Below are positions 1 through 9,647 of a DNA stretch of 64,000 nt, piece by piece. How positions within the stretch are numbered: the stretch's first letter is position 1; each line of letters opens with the position of its first letter. Location of the stretch: NCBI RefSeq assembly GCF_019797865.1, contig NZ_CP081869.1, forward strand, positions 3,598,501 through 3,662,500, read 5' to 3'. The position numbers were made by a program, and so were the translations under genes. The stretch comes from Chenggangzhangella methanolivorans (GTDB lineage Bacteria > Pseudomonadota > Alphaproteobacteria > Rhizobiales > Methylopilaceae). The notes beneath the pieces were generated by a model that worked only from the letters and a program-made list of their open reading frames with translations, had not been told where the DNA came from and ran no database searches.

Positions 1-67
1 GCGACATAATCATCAGAAAACGCAATGACCTGACGGCGGACGTCGCGCGACTGCGGCGCGCGTTCGC

Positions 68-2007
68 TTATCGCCGGGCGAGCGAGGCCAGCAGATAGCC
101 GCCGCCGATGAGCGAGGCGAACAGGCCGAGCGGAAGCTGGTAGGGGAAGATCAGCGTGCGCGCGAGCGCGTCCGCGGCCGTCATGAGAGCCGCGCCGATC
201 AGCATGGCGCCGACGAGATGTCCGGCCGGCCGCACGAGCCCCATCGACCGGGCTGCGTGCGGCGCGACGAGGCCGATGAAGCTGAGCGGCCCGACGATCA
301 GCGCGGCGGCGCCGGTGAGGGCCGCCGCCATCGCGATCAGCGCCGTCCGCGCCGCGCCGACATTGACGCCGAGCGCGCGCGCGCCCATCGCCCCGAGCGG
401 AAGCACGTCGAGCCAGCGCAAAACGAGGGCGAGCGGAACCGCGAGCGCCATGAGCGCGGCGAGGCCCGTCGCCGCGCGCGACGCGTCCACCGCGTCGGCC
501 GCCCCGGTCATCCAGGCCAGAAGCGCGAAGGCGCTCGGCGAGCCGGTGGCGATCACCGCGTTGAGGCCCGCCAGGCAAAGCGCGGAGATGCCCGCGCCGG
601 CGAGCAGCATGCGCTCCGGCCCGAGCCGTCCGCCGCGCGCGACCGACAGCATCACGCCGAGCGCCGCGAGCGCGCCGACGGCCGAGCCCGCGGCCTGCAT
701 CGGCAAGGAGGCGGATCCGAACGCGACCAGCACGATCGCGAGGCCGACGCCGGCGCCTGCGCCCACGCCCAACGCTTCGGGGCCTGCGAGCGGATTTCCG
801 GTCAGGCGCTGGAGGATGACGCCCGCGGCCGCGAGCGTCGCGCCGGCGGCTACCGCCGCCGCCGCTCGCGGAGCGCGGAAGGGCAGCAGGTCGAGCGTCT
901 CGCGCAAGGACGAAATCGTCCAGCCATGGCCGTCGGAGCCGACGAAGAGCGCCGCCAGGACCGCCAGGACGCCAAGCGCCGCGAGGACGGCGAGCGTCCG
1001 CGCCGGATCGCGGCGCCTGGGCGCGCCGACCACGGTCGGGCGATCGGCGAGGACGAGGCGCGGCAGCAGCCACACAGCAGCGGCGCGCCGAGGACCGCGG
1101 TCGCCGCGCCGGTCGGGATCATCTCGTCCGACCCGACATGGCGCACGAGCGAATCCGCGAGCCAGAGCAGGACCGCGCCGATCGCCGGCGCGACCAGCAG
1201 CGTCTGGGACGAGCGCGCGCCCGCGAGCCGCGCGAAGGTCGGGGCCGCAAGCCCCACGAAGGCGATGAGCCCGACCTCGGCCGCGACCGTGGTGGCGAGC
1301 AGGACGCCGAGCGCGAGCGCCGAGATGCGGATCGCCGGCGTCGAGACGCCGAGGCCGCGGGCGCTGGTTTCGCCGACGACGAGGGCCGCGAGCGGGCGCG
1401 CCAGGAGCAGCGCGCCGACGCCCGCCACCGCGAGCGCAGCCGCGATCGCGCCGGAGCCGCGCCAGCCTTCCTGGGTGAGCGCTCCGCCGCCCCAGATCAG
1501 CAGCGCGAACAGGTATTCGCCGCGCGACAGGATCAGCGCGGCGGTGAGCGAACTCGCCACCATCGCCACCACCATGCCGCACAGCACGACGGTCGCCGGA
1601 TCGAGCTTGCGCCGCCATCCGAGCGCGAGCACGAGCGCGGCCGCGCCGCCGCCGCCCGCGACGGCCGCCGCCTCCCGGCCGAGCGCGCCCACGGCGGGCG
1701 CGAAGGCGGCGAGGAGGCCGAGCGCGAGCTGGGCGCCTGCGAAGACGCCGAGCGTCGAGGGTTCGGCGAGCGGATTGTCGAGGGCGGCCTGCATCAGCGC
1801 GCCGGCGAGGCCGAGCGCGGCTCCGGCCAGCAGCGCCACCACGATCCGCGGCGCGAGGCTGTAGGCGACGAGCGCCTGGTCGGCGTCGGTCGCGCCGGCG
1901 CCGAGCCGCGCGAAGACGTCGTCGAGCGAGAGCGCGGCCGCGACCGCGGCGAGGGCCGCCCAGAGAAGGCAGGCGGCGACCGCCGCCCGGCGTCGGACGT
2001 CATGCAT
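68..2007 (-). CDS. FhuB-like fused ferric-siderophore ABC permease (frameshifted)
   Basis: Inner-membrane permease that moves ferric siderophore from a periplasmic binding protein to the cytoplasm. Two BtuC/FhuB-type halves are fused, as in E. coli FhuB (about 660 residues). The N-terminal half carries 'NPLAEPSTLG' and ends at 'DEMIPTGAATAVLGAPLL'; the second half, in another frame, carries 'GNPLAGPEALGVGAG' and 'GPLSFIGLVAPH'. The frames join near 1075, where restoring one C in the cacac tract gives an uninterrupted 'GAPLLVWLLPRL' seam, so a one-base sequence error is the simplest reading. The start overlaps the binding-protein stop by 8 bases, so it is last in a receptor-FhuD-FhuB operon. 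No ATPase (FhuC) is visible; it may lie beyond the left edge. An intact paralogue sits at 55107-57080. Confidence 0.85.
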
Positions 2008-2935
2008 GGGGAAGCGTCGAGACGGCGTCGGCGAGAAGGCGCGCGAAACGGCGCGCGGCCGGCAGCGCGCCGTAGGGGTTCACGGGCGGCAGGCTCAGGA
2101 AACGCCCGGCCTTGATTGGCGGCATGGCGCGCCAGAGCGGGCTCGTGCGCGCCTCCTCGAGCGCCGAAGGCGGCGTCGGGCCGACATTGGCGACGATGGC
2201 GTCGGGCAGGTCCGCGAGCGCCTCGACGCCGACTGTCGGATAGGCGCCGAAGCGGGTCGGCGCGGCCCAGGCGAGGCCAAGGCCGAGCCGCATCGCCACG
2301 TCGCCGAACATGCTGTCGGCCCCGAAAGCTCTGAAATGCCGGGCGTCGCCGAGATTGATGACGAGCGCCGGGCGGCCGGCGAAGGGCGCGAGGCGGGCGC
2401 GGCAGGCGGCGATTTCGGCCTCGGCCTCGGAGATCGCGCGTTCGGCCTCCCGCTCGCGCCCGAGCCGGGCGCCGAGCGCGCGCGTGACTTCGACGGCGGC
2501 CTCGTAGGGTGAGCGGCCGGACTGGTAGATCGCGTAGCTCGCGACCGGCGCGATCCGGGTCAGGATGGGGGCGCGGGCCTCGTACCAGGGCGAAATCAGG
2601 ATGAGATCGGGCTTGAGCGACAGCAGCCGCTCGTAGCTCAGCGTGCCGCGCAGCCCGAGATCGGCGACGCCGTCCGGCATGGGCGGCTCGATCGCGGCCT
2701 CGCGGAACAGCACGAGTTCGGCGGCGCCGACGAGCGGGGCCTGGAGCGCGAGCGCGGTCTCGAGCATCGCCCAGTCGATCGCGGCGAGGCGGGCGGGCGG
2801 CGCGGCGGATCGCGCGGCGGACGCCGCCTGAACGCACGCAAACGCCGCGGCTCCTGCGAGGAGGAGGCCGCGGCGGGTCGTTCCGTCAGTCTTGCGGGCG
2901 GCGGATGTCTCCGCCGCCGCGCGCTCGTCGATCAC
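2000..2935 (-). CDS. FhuD-like periplasmic ferric-siderophore binding protein
   Basis: Captures ferric siderophore in the periplasm and hands it to the FhuB-like permease. The N-terminus has a twin-arginine-like export signal ('TTRRGLLLAGAAAFACVQAASA'-type, with RR followed by a hydrophobic run). The body has the class III binding-protein pattern: 'SLKPDLILISPWYEA', 'APVASYAIYQSG', 'GVEALADLPDAIVANVG' and a C-terminal 'LPPVNPYGALPAARRFARLLADA'. GTG at 2935 is chosen because it overlaps the receptor stop (GTGA) and places the signal directly at the N-terminus; GTG at 2938 is the alternative. Family assignment is firm; ligand is unknown, with hydroxamate-type siderophores suggested only by the FhuBD family. 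Confidence 0.85.
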   Translation of the reverse strand: MIDERAAAETSAARKTDGTTRRGLLLAGAAAFACVQAASAARSAAPPARLAAIDWAMLETALALQAPLVGAAELVLFREAAIEPPMPDGVADLGLRGTLSYERLLSLKPDLILISPWYEARAPILTRIAPVASYAIYQSGRSPYEAAVEVTRALGARLGREREAERAISEAEAEIAACRARLAPFAGRPALVINLGDARHFRAFGADSMFGDVAMRLGLGLAWAAPTRFGAYPTVGVEALADLPDAIVANVGPTPPSALEEARTSPLWRAMPPIKAGRFLSLPPVNPYGALPAARRFARLLADAVSTLPHA

Positions 2936-5172
2936 CACGTGTAGCTCGCCCTCACGAGCGCCCGGCGGCCTTCGCCGAAGGAGCAGACGTTGATGCCCTG
3001 GCAGCCCGAGACGAAGCGCTTGTCGAAGAGGTTCGTCACGTTGAGGCTGACCTTGTAGTTGTCCCACTGGTAGCGCACGGCGGCGTCGACCAGCGTGGCG
3101 TCCGGCACCTTGACGGTGTTCGGCTGCGTGGCTTCGGACTTGCCGATATAGCGCACGCCGCCGCCGAGGCTGAGGCCCTTCAGCTGACCGGCGGTGAAGG
3201 TGTAGTCGAGGAACGCCGAACCGATGACCTCGGGGACGAGGAACGGCTGCTCGCCCTTGAGCGAGACCGGCGCGCCGGTGACGGGATCGGCGCCGACGCC
3301 CTTCTGGATCTCCAGATCATAGGCCGTGAAGGCGGCGAGGAGCTTCCAGTTCTCGGTGAGGTTCGCCTGAGCCTCGAGCTCGAAGCCGCGCGAGCGCACT
3401 TCGCCGATCTGGTTCTGGGCGTTGAACGGGCCCGAGACCACGTTCTTCTTCGTCAGGTCGAAGACCGAGGCGGTGAAGATGGCCGGGAAGGCGGTCGGCG
3501 ACCACTTGATGCCGGCTTCGTACTGGATGCCCGTCTCCGGCTTGAACGGCTCGTTCACGCCGCCGACGCTGTTGTAGCCGATCAGCGGGTTGAAGGTGCT
3601 GGCGACGCTGACGTAAGGCACGATGCCGTTCTCGAACTCGTAGCCGAGGCCGGCGCGGCCGCTGAAGCGCCCCTTCTCCATCTTCACGTCGTTGCTCAGG
3701 CGGGAGTCGCCGTCGAGCCAGATCCGGTCATAGCGGCCGTTCAGCGTCGCGATGAAGCCGTCGCCGAAGCGGGCCTGGTCCTGGATGAAGGCGCCGGCCT
3801 GATGGAGCTTCGAGGTCTGGTCGAGATAGGGGACGACGGCTGCGGCTGGTTGAGGTCCGGATTGTGGATGTCCACCGACGTGCCGATGCTCGAGGCCTGC
3901 ACTTCGTCGATGATGTAGTACATCTTGTAGTCGAGACCCATCAGCAGGGTGTGGTCGATCCCGCCGGTGGAGAACTTGCCCACGAGGTTGTTGTCGGTCG
4001 TGAAGCTGAAGGTCTCGGTGTCGTGCGCGAAGTTGATGCGCGCGAGCTGGGTGTTGCCGGCGCTCGGACGGGCCGCGAAGCCGTAGCCGAACGGGTAGAG
4101 CAGCTGCTCCTTGAGGTGGCTGTAGGCGAAGCGCGCCTTGGTGTTGACGGTCCAGACGTCGTCGATGTCGTGGTTGAGCTCGTAGCCCACCATGAACTGG
4201 CGGCGGTCATGATCGTCGAGGTCGGGATCGGTGAAGTTGGTCTTCCGGCCGATCTTGCCGAGGTTGATGGTCCCGTCGGCCGAGGTCGCGTCCTTCACCG
4301 TGCCGTAATAGGGCAGGAAGTCGCCCGAGCCGTGGTTCTGGCGTGGGTGTAGTTGGCGTAGACGGTGTCGGTGCCGGCGTTCGGCGTATAGGTCGCCGCG
4401 CCCTGGGATCCGCGGATGCCGTCCTCGTGCTTGGCGTAGCCGTCGCCGCCCTCGAGCTTGCCGGTGACGCGGTACTTCCAGACCGGCGGCAGCGGGTCCC
4501 TTGGTGACGAGGTCGTTCGGGATGACCTTGTTGACGTCGAAGGCCGCGAAGGCCGTCGGGTAGTTGTCGATCCCGACTTCGACCTGGCTGAAGTCGGCGT
4601 CGAGCGGGCGCTTCGAGACGTAGTTGATGATGCCACCGATGTTGCCGCCGCCGTAGAGCGAGGCGGAGGCGCCGCGCAGCACCTCGACGCGCTCGACCAG
4701 ATACGTGTCCTGGTAGAAGTTGCCGAAGGCGTAGGAGTAGAGCTGCATGCCGTCGCGATAGACGCCGGTCTGGGTCGCGTCGAAGCCGCGGATGTAAAAC
4801 CAGTTGGTGTCGGTGTCGTCGCCGAAGGGCTGGCTGAACACGCCGGCCGAATAGCGCGTCGCCTCGTCGGCCTTCTGGGCGCCGAGGTCGTCCATCTGCT
4901 GGCGCCCGACGACGCCGACCGACTGCGGAATGAGCACGACCGGAGTGTCGGTCTTGGTGCCCGTGGTGGTGGCGGCCGGCACGTAGTTCACCGGGGCGAC
5001 GCCCGATCCGTCGAACGCGATCAGATTGCCGCCCCCGCGGCCCTGAACTTCGATCGCGTCGAGCTGGGTGGTCCCATCGGCCTGCTGCGCTGCAGCATAG
5101 CCAGTGTGGGCCAGCGTCGCGAACGCAAACGCTCGCGAGCAGCGCGGCTCGCCTCTTCGATACGTAGATCAC
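2932..5172 (-). CDS. TonB-dependent siderophore receptor (multiply frameshifted)
   Basis: Outer-membrane beta-barrel that imports ferric siderophore using TonB energy. The plug is clear: 'TKTDTPVVLIPQSVGVVGRQQMDD', 'NWFYIRGFDATQTGVYRDGMQ', 'VEVLRGASASLYGGGNIGGIINYVSKRP'. The barrel ends in the usual aromatic 'VRASYTW'. Matching segments lie in different frames, with breaks near 5145 (inside the signal peptide), 4498, 4345 and 3845. The 4498 and 4345 breaks cancel, which suggests sequence error more than decay. GTG at 5172 gives 'MIYVSKRRAALLASV' leading into an Ala-rich signal. First gene of the operon with FhuD and FhuB, divergent from an AraC regulator. Closest architecture is the FhuA/FpvA/FoxA group. 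Confidence 0.85.
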
Positions 5173-5221
5173 TTTAATCCCGACAATCTCAAGTCTTACG
5201 AGCTGCTAAGATCGATCGCTC

Positions 5222-5248
5222 TTTAGAATAGATATAATCTAATCTAAA
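5222..5248. promoter_or_regulatory. AT-rich inverted repeat upstream of siderophore receptor (putative operator)
   Basis: A 27-base near-palindrome begins TTTAGA and ends TCTAAA, with inner arms TAGAT and ATCTA, in an AT-rich patch of otherwise GC-rich DNA. It lies 50 bases upstream of the receptor start and about 100 bases before the divergent AraC gene. The outer arms resemble the iron-control element bound by alphaproteobacterial Irr (TTTAGAA/TTCTAAA), but the spacing is longer; it could equally be the site for the adjacent AraC protein or a Fur-type site. Confidence 0.5.
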
Positions 5249-5345
5249 GCCTTGAATCTTGACCGCCCCGATGCGGCCACTAAGAGTTCGGGGCGATGCT
5301 TCCGTCTTGCACATTTTTGGCTTTTGAATACTCGGATCCGCCGGT

Positions 5346-6263
5346 GTGCTCATGGCGCACCAGCGCCCGTCGCTTTGCGCCGCAGCATGGGGCGCCGGCA
5401 TGACGCCGTTCCGGCCGAGGATGGTCGCCGCGCGCCAGGGCATCTCGGTCGTCGGCGGGCCGCTGACGCACGCCTCCGAAATCGGCCTCATCGAGATCTG
5501 GCGGGCGCGCTTCGAGGAGGGCGCGCGGGGCGAATACGTGTCCCGGGACCCGCGCCTGTTCGTCGTCATCGAGGAGCCGAGGGCCGAGATCGCGTTCGAC
5601 GGCGGCGGGGGCGTCGGCCGGGCGGCGTCCCGCGGGCTCAGCGCCACCTACGTGCCGCCCGGCGTCGCCTTGTCGATGACGGCCGACGGCGCGACCGAAG
5701 TCCGACATCTCGACGTCCATTTCGACATCGACCGCCTCGGTCCGATCGACGGCTTGGATCCGACGAGCGTCGAGCGGCCCCGGCTGATGTTCCTCGACGC
5801 GCGCGTGCAGCGCTTCGCGCGGCTGATCGAGCGCGCCTGCGGGGAGGCCGGCGGCGCGCCCGGGCTTTACGGCGACGGCCTGCTCGCAGCGCTGGTGGCC
5901 GCGACCTTCGCTCATGTGGGGGCCGAAGCGAGGCGCAGCGCGCTCTCGGACCGCCAGTTGCGGCTCGCGCTCGACTACATCGAGGCGCGCTGCGCCGACA
6001 CGATCCGTCTCGCCGAACTCGCCAACCTGACCGGGCTGTCGGAGACCTATTTCAGCCACGCCTTCAAGGCCGCGACCGGCATGCCGCCGCACCGCTGGCA
6101 GCTTCAGGCGCGGGTGCGCGAGGCCAAGCGCCTCGTCGGGCTCGGCGAAGCCTCCTTGAGCGACATCGCGAGCGCGCTCGGCTTTTCGGACCAGGCGCAT
6201 TTCACGCGCGTGTTCCGCGACCTCGCCGGCTGCACGCCGACCGCCTGGCGACGCATGCGCTGA
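5346..6263 (+). CDS. AraC-family regulator, probable siderophore-uptake activator
   Basis: Cytoplasmic DNA-binding regulator. The C-terminal third has the two-helix AraC domain: first HTH around 'TIRLAELANLTGLSETYFSHAFK', then 'GMPPHRWQLQARVREAKRLV', then the second HTH with 'SDIASALGFSDQAHFTRVFRDLAGCTPTAWRR'. The N-terminal roughly 190 residues form a cupin-like sensing region without a recognised ligand motif. The gene is divergent from siderophore receptor set 1 with about 170 bases between them, the arrangement of PchR-type regulators that sense the imported siderophore. The start is uncertain: GTG 5346, ATG 5352 or ATG 5400 are all possible and none has a strong ribosome binding site; 5400 still leaves a full AraC protein. 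Confidence 0.8.
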   Translation: MLMAHQRPSLCAAAWGAGMTPFRPRMVAARQGISVVGGPLTHASEIGLIEIWRARFEEGARGEYVSRDPRLFVVIEEPRAEIAFDGGGGVGRAASRGLSATYVPPGVALSMTADGATEVRHLDVHFDIDRLGPIDGLDPTSVERPRLMFLDARVQRFARLIERACGEAGGAPGLYGDGLLAALVAATFAHVGAEARRSALSDRQLRLALDYIEARCADTIRLAELANLTGLSETYFSHAFKAATGMPPHRWQLQARVREAKRLVGLGEASLSDIASALGFSDQAHFTRVFRDLAGCTPTAWRRMR

Positions 6264-6364
6264 GGCCGGGCTGCGGGCGGCTCGCGAAACGGACGTTGCC
6301 GGATGAGCCGACCCATGGCTTTGATACAGCCTCGGCGGGAAACGGCCTCAGGCCCAAGAGCTCC

Positions 6365-7129
6365 GTGCAACACCAGACCGGCTGTCCCTATTGTCACGGG
6401 CCGCTCGCGGAGGGCGCGCTCTCGTGCCGGAGCTGCGGACGCGACCTCGTTCCGGTCCTGCCGCTGCTGACGCGCCTGTCGGCGCTCGAGGCGAGGCTTG
6501 CGAAGCTTGAAGACGGCGCGCTCGCCCGGCCGCTCGCGCTCGCGCCGCCGCCAGCGGCCGAGGCGGCGACGGACGAAACGCCGCCGCTGCCCGCCGCGTG
6601 GCGTCGCTACGAGGCTCTCGCGGTCGGGTTCGCGGCGCTGCTGGCCGCCTATGCGGCCGTGGTGTTCTGGCTCGATCTGCCGCTCGCCTATCTGCGGCTC
6701 GCCTCGATCATCATTCCGTTCGCCGCCGGGGTCGTCTATTTCGGCGTCCGGCCGCGCCTGAGGTGGTTCGACGTCGCGATCGCCGCATCCTTCGCGGTCG
6801 CCTCCGTCGCGACGATGAACGCGGCGCTCGCCTGGGTCGACGGCGTCCCGATCGCGCCGCAGGGCGTCGTGGCCTGGCGCGAAACCGTGTTCTACGCCTT
6901 GAGCATCGGAGCCTCGATGCTGACGGGCCTGCTCGTCGGCGTCCTGCGCGCGGCTCTGCGGGCGCGCGGGCTCACCTCGATCCCGCGCCTGCGCGACAGC
7001 CTGCTGTCAGGAAACGGAAAGACGCCGCTCGACACGCTGAAGGCGATCGAGCTGACGATCCTGATGGTCAGCGCCGTGATATCCGCCGTCACCGGTCTCG
7101 CGGCCGGCTTCATGGGGCTCATCCAATGA
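6365..7129 (+). CDS. Zinc-ribbon membrane protein of unknown function
   Basis: Not recognised as a named family. The N-terminus has a short zinc ribbon: CPYC at residues 6-9 and CRSC about 20 residues later. A helical segment ('RLSALEARLAKLE') follows, then about five predicted membrane spans between residues 80 and 254, ending 'SAVTGLAAGFMGLIQ'. GTG at 6365 is chosen because it immediately precedes the zinc ribbon and no other start codon lies close upstream in frame. The stop overlaps the next gene's ATG (ATGA), so the two are probably translated together. Zinc-ribbon plus membrane proteins of this form are often accessory or stress-related, but nothing here fixes a role. Confidence 0.65.
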   Translation: MQHQTGCPYCHGPLAEGALSCRSCGRDLVPVLPLLTRLSALEARLAKLEDGALARPLALAPPPAAEAATDETPPLPAAWRRYEALAVGFAALLAAYAAVVFWLDLPLAYLRLASIIIPFAAGVVYFGVRPRLRWFDVAIAASFAVASVATMNAALAWVDGVPIAPQGVVAWRETVFYALSIGASMLTGLLVGVLRAALRARGLTSIPRLRDSLLSGNGKTPLDTLKAIELTILMVSAVISAVTGLAAGFMGLIQ

Positions 7130-7590
7130 CCGATCCCGCCCTCCGCGGCCGCCTCGCCCTCGCCGCGCTGCTGTTTGCGGCTTCGCCCGCCTCCGGCGCC
7201 GAGCCCGTCCGGCTGATCACGGCCGAGGAGGCGGCGTTGCCGCCGGTCGTGGCCTCGGGCGGCCAGCCGCGGAACATGACGCGGGGGCCGGGGATCGACC
7301 GGATCGCGCCCGCGATGGTCGGGCTGAAGGGCGAGCCGTTCCGCTTCGCGGTGAAGTTCAAGCCCCGCAACGGCGTGCCGATCGATCCGGCGAGCGTGCG
7401 CGTCACCTACCAGCGCGCGCCCTCGGTCGACCTCAGCCCGCGGCTCAAGCCCTTCGTCACCGCCGACGGCATCGAGGCCGCCGCGGTCGTCGTCCCGCCG
7501 GGCGCCCATGTGATCGAGATCGAGGCGACGGATCTGCAGGGGCGGGTGGGGCGCGCGCAGGTGACGCTGACGGTCGATCCGCCGAAGTGA
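7126..7590 (+). CDS. Small exported protein of unknown function
   Basis: A 154-residue protein with a clear Sec-type signal peptide (residues 1 to about 23, hydrophobic 'LALAALLFAASPASG' then AEP). The mature part has an all-beta look with regular hydrophobic alternation and 'KFKPRNGVPIDPASVRVTYQ' and 'AHVIEIEATDLQGRVGRAQVTLTVDPP', which resembles a single immunoglobulin-like or bacterial cadherin-like fold. It is translationally coupled to the zinc-ribbon membrane protein through ATGA at 7126. Convergent with the caspase-like gene, whose stop lies 3 bases away. Function unknown; the two-gene unit suggests a joint envelope role. Confidence 0.65.
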   Translation: MTDPALRGRLALAALLFAASPASGAEPVRLITAEEAALPPVVASGGQPRNMTRGPGIDRIAPAMVGLKGEPFRFAVKFKPRNGVPIDPASVRVTYQRAPSVDLSPRLKPFVTADGIEAAAVVVPPGAHVIEIEATDLQGRVGRAQVTLTVDPPK

Positions 7591-7592
7591 CG

Positions 7593-9506
7593 CTATTTCG
7601 CGGCCGGCGGCAGCAGCGCGACGGCGGGCGAGACCCCGTATGAAGCCGGCAGCTGCCGGCCTTCGGTGCGCTCCGAGACGCGCGCCGCGGCGCCGGTGAC
7701 CACCGCCTCGAACGGCTGGCCCGGCGTCCCGAGCGTCTCGAGCAGGGCACGCACGAACGGGCTCTCGAGCCCGTCGCCGTCGAGCGCGACCTGTCCGGGC
7801 TGCGTCGAGTGCAGCACGACGCCGTTCGCAGGCGTCACGGGCGTCGCGGCCAGGCCTGCGCGGATCCGCTCCGGCGCCGGATCTGCGACGGCCGAGCCGC
7901 CGATCCCGCGCGACTGCGCCACCGCGCGCGCCTCCACGAACGGATCGTCGCGGCAGGCGTCCACGATCACGAGCGACCCGCGCCGGGCCTTGCCGGCCGC
8001 GGCCGTGAGGTCGGCGAGCGCGAGCGCGCGGGTCCTGAGATCCGCGTCGGTCTCGGGAACGGCGTTGACGGGGATCAGATAGTTGGCGCCGCCGGTCTCG
8101 ACGCCGTGCCCGGCGTAGAAGACGAGCACGACGTCGGCGTCGCCGACGCCCTCCTCGATCGCCGCTGGAACGCCGCGCAGCGCCGCGCTGTCGAGGTTCT
8201 CGGCGATCTCGACCCGGTCGAACCCCATCTCGGCGAGGGCGCTCGCCATCACGGCGGCGTCGCGCCGGGCGTTCGGAAGGCTCGCGAGCTCGGCGTAGTC
8301 GCTCTCGCCGATGATGAAGGCGACGCGCTTGAGGCCGTCCGGCGAGCCCGCGCCGTCGGCGACGCCGGCGGTCTCGAAGCTGCTCTTGAACGGCCCGGAC
8401 CCGCTTTTCTGGAGGGGCGTGGTCAGGCGCTTCAGGAGAAGCGAGGCGAGCAGCCGTTCGGGAAGATTCGGCGTCGCGCGCGTCTCCGCGAGGATGCGCC
8501 TGCAGATCGCGATCGCCTCGGCGCGCTTGCCGCGGCTTTCCTCGTAGCGCGCGAGGCCGATCGCCGCGTTCCAGTTCCTCGGGACGAGCTTCTGCGCCTC
8601 GCGATAGTGTTTTCGCGCGGCCTCCGGCTCCTTGAGCTTGTCGAGGGCGAAGTCGCCGGCGCGGATCAGCAGGTCGGCACCGATCGAGGCGGCTTCGGAC
8701 TTCGGCAGGCCATCGGTCGCGCGCGCCGCGCCGAGAAGGCTCTCATAGGCCGCCCGGAGATCGCCGGCCCGCAGTTCCGCGCCCGATTTCGCCATCAGCG
8801 CGACAAGGCGATAGGGCCGGCCCGCGGCGGCGGCGGCCTCGAGGTCCGCGCGGGCGGGGCCAAGCCTGCCGAGCCGGCGCAGCAACTGGCCGCGCGCGAG
8901 CAGCGCCGTCGGCGCCGTCGGCTCGATCCCGAGCGCATGGTCGAGGTCGACGAGCGCGGCGCGGAGGTCGCCGGCGCGCTCGCGCTCCAGCGCGCGCTGG
9001 ACGAAGGGCGTCGCCCCTTGCGCGTCGGAGCGCGTCGCCTGCTCGATGTCGGCCTGGGCCTCCGCGGGGCGGCCGATCGTCTGGTTGATGGTGATCCGGA
9101 GCGCGAGCGCCTCGTCCTTGAGAGGGCCCTCGATCGCGAGCGCGCTTTCGACGTCCTTGAGGGCCGGGCTCACCTGCTCGAGCGTCGGCGGCGCGTAGCC
9201 GGCGAACGCGCCGTCGCGCTTCGGCTTCAGCTCCGCGCCCTTCTGGACGACCTGCAGGAAGCGCATCAGGCCGCGGAAGAACGCCGCCTTCTGCCGGTCG
9301 GCCGGATCGGCGGCGGCGCCAAGCGCGCGCCCGCAGGCGGCCTCCGCCGCCGCAAGCTCCTTGAGCGGCAGCATCTCCTGCTTCACGCGCTCGTCGGCGC
9401 ATAGCGCGATGTCGGACGCGGCGCGGGCGGGCGTTCCGGCCGTCGCGACTGCGAGGAGTGCGAGCGCGACCGGACCTGCGCTTCGGATGATGCCGCCCTT
9501 CGCCAC
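7593..9506 (-). CDS. Exported caspase-fold (C14) protein with TPR-like repeats
   Basis: A 637-residue protein with a signal peptide (about residues 1-29, cleavage near 'PARA-ASD'), a long middle region of TPR-like helical pairs (about 40-370, for example 'RAALVDLDHALGIEPTAPTALLARG' and 'ARKHYREAQKLVPRNWNAAIGLARYEE'), and a C-terminal caspase/metacaspase domain (about 390-610). The catalytic pair is present: His in 'LVFYAGHGVE' and Cys in 'VIVDACRDDPF'. Family knowledge predicts a cysteine protease; the signal peptide predicts periplasmic location. The TPR part probably binds a partner or substrate. GTG start at 9506. Single gene, no evident effector neighbour. Confidence 0.85.
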   Translation of the reverse strand: MAKGGIIRSAGPVALALLAVATAGTPARAASDIALCADERVKQEMLPLKELAAAEAACGRALGAAADPADRQKAAFFRGLMRFLQVVQKGAELKPKRDGAFAGYAPPTLEQVSPALKDVESALAIEGPLKDEALALRITINQTIGRPAEAQADIEQATRSDAQGATPFVQRALERERAGDLRAALVDLDHALGIEPTAPTALLARGQLLRRLGRLGPARADLEAAAAAGRPYRLVALMAKSGAELRAGDLRAAYESLLGAARATDGLPKSEAASIGADLLIRAGDFALDKLKEPEAARKHYREAQKLVPRNWNAAIGLARYEESRGKRAEAIAICRRILAETRATPNLPERLLASLLLKRLTTPLQKSGSGPFKSSFETAGVADGAGSPDGLKRVAFIIGESDYAELASLPNARRDAAVMASALAEMGFDRVEIAENLDSAALRGVPAAIEEGVGDADVVLVFYAGHGVETGGANYLIPVNAVPETDADLRTRALALADLTAAAGKARRGSLVIVDACRDDPFVEARAVAQSRGIGGSAVADPAPERIRAGLAATPVTPANGVVLHSTQPGQVALDGDGLESPFVRALLETLGTPGQPFEAVVTGAAARVSERTEGRQLPASYGVSPAVALLPPAAK

Positions 9507-9647
9507 GCCCGCACCCCGGCTTCGTCGCCCCGTCTGTCACCCCGCAGATCCAAGCGCATCTCGAGCGCGGTTCCAAGAACGACCGCAGGGACCGGCCGAC
9601 TCCGCGGCTTCAGGTCCGCCGGAGGCGGACGGAGCCCTGGCGCGAGG

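Noticed and set aside
5252..6364. Upstream extension of the zinc-ribbon gene frame through the AraC gene
   Set aside because: The extension is a shadow of AraC in another frame; the real protein begins at the GTG before the zinc ribbon.
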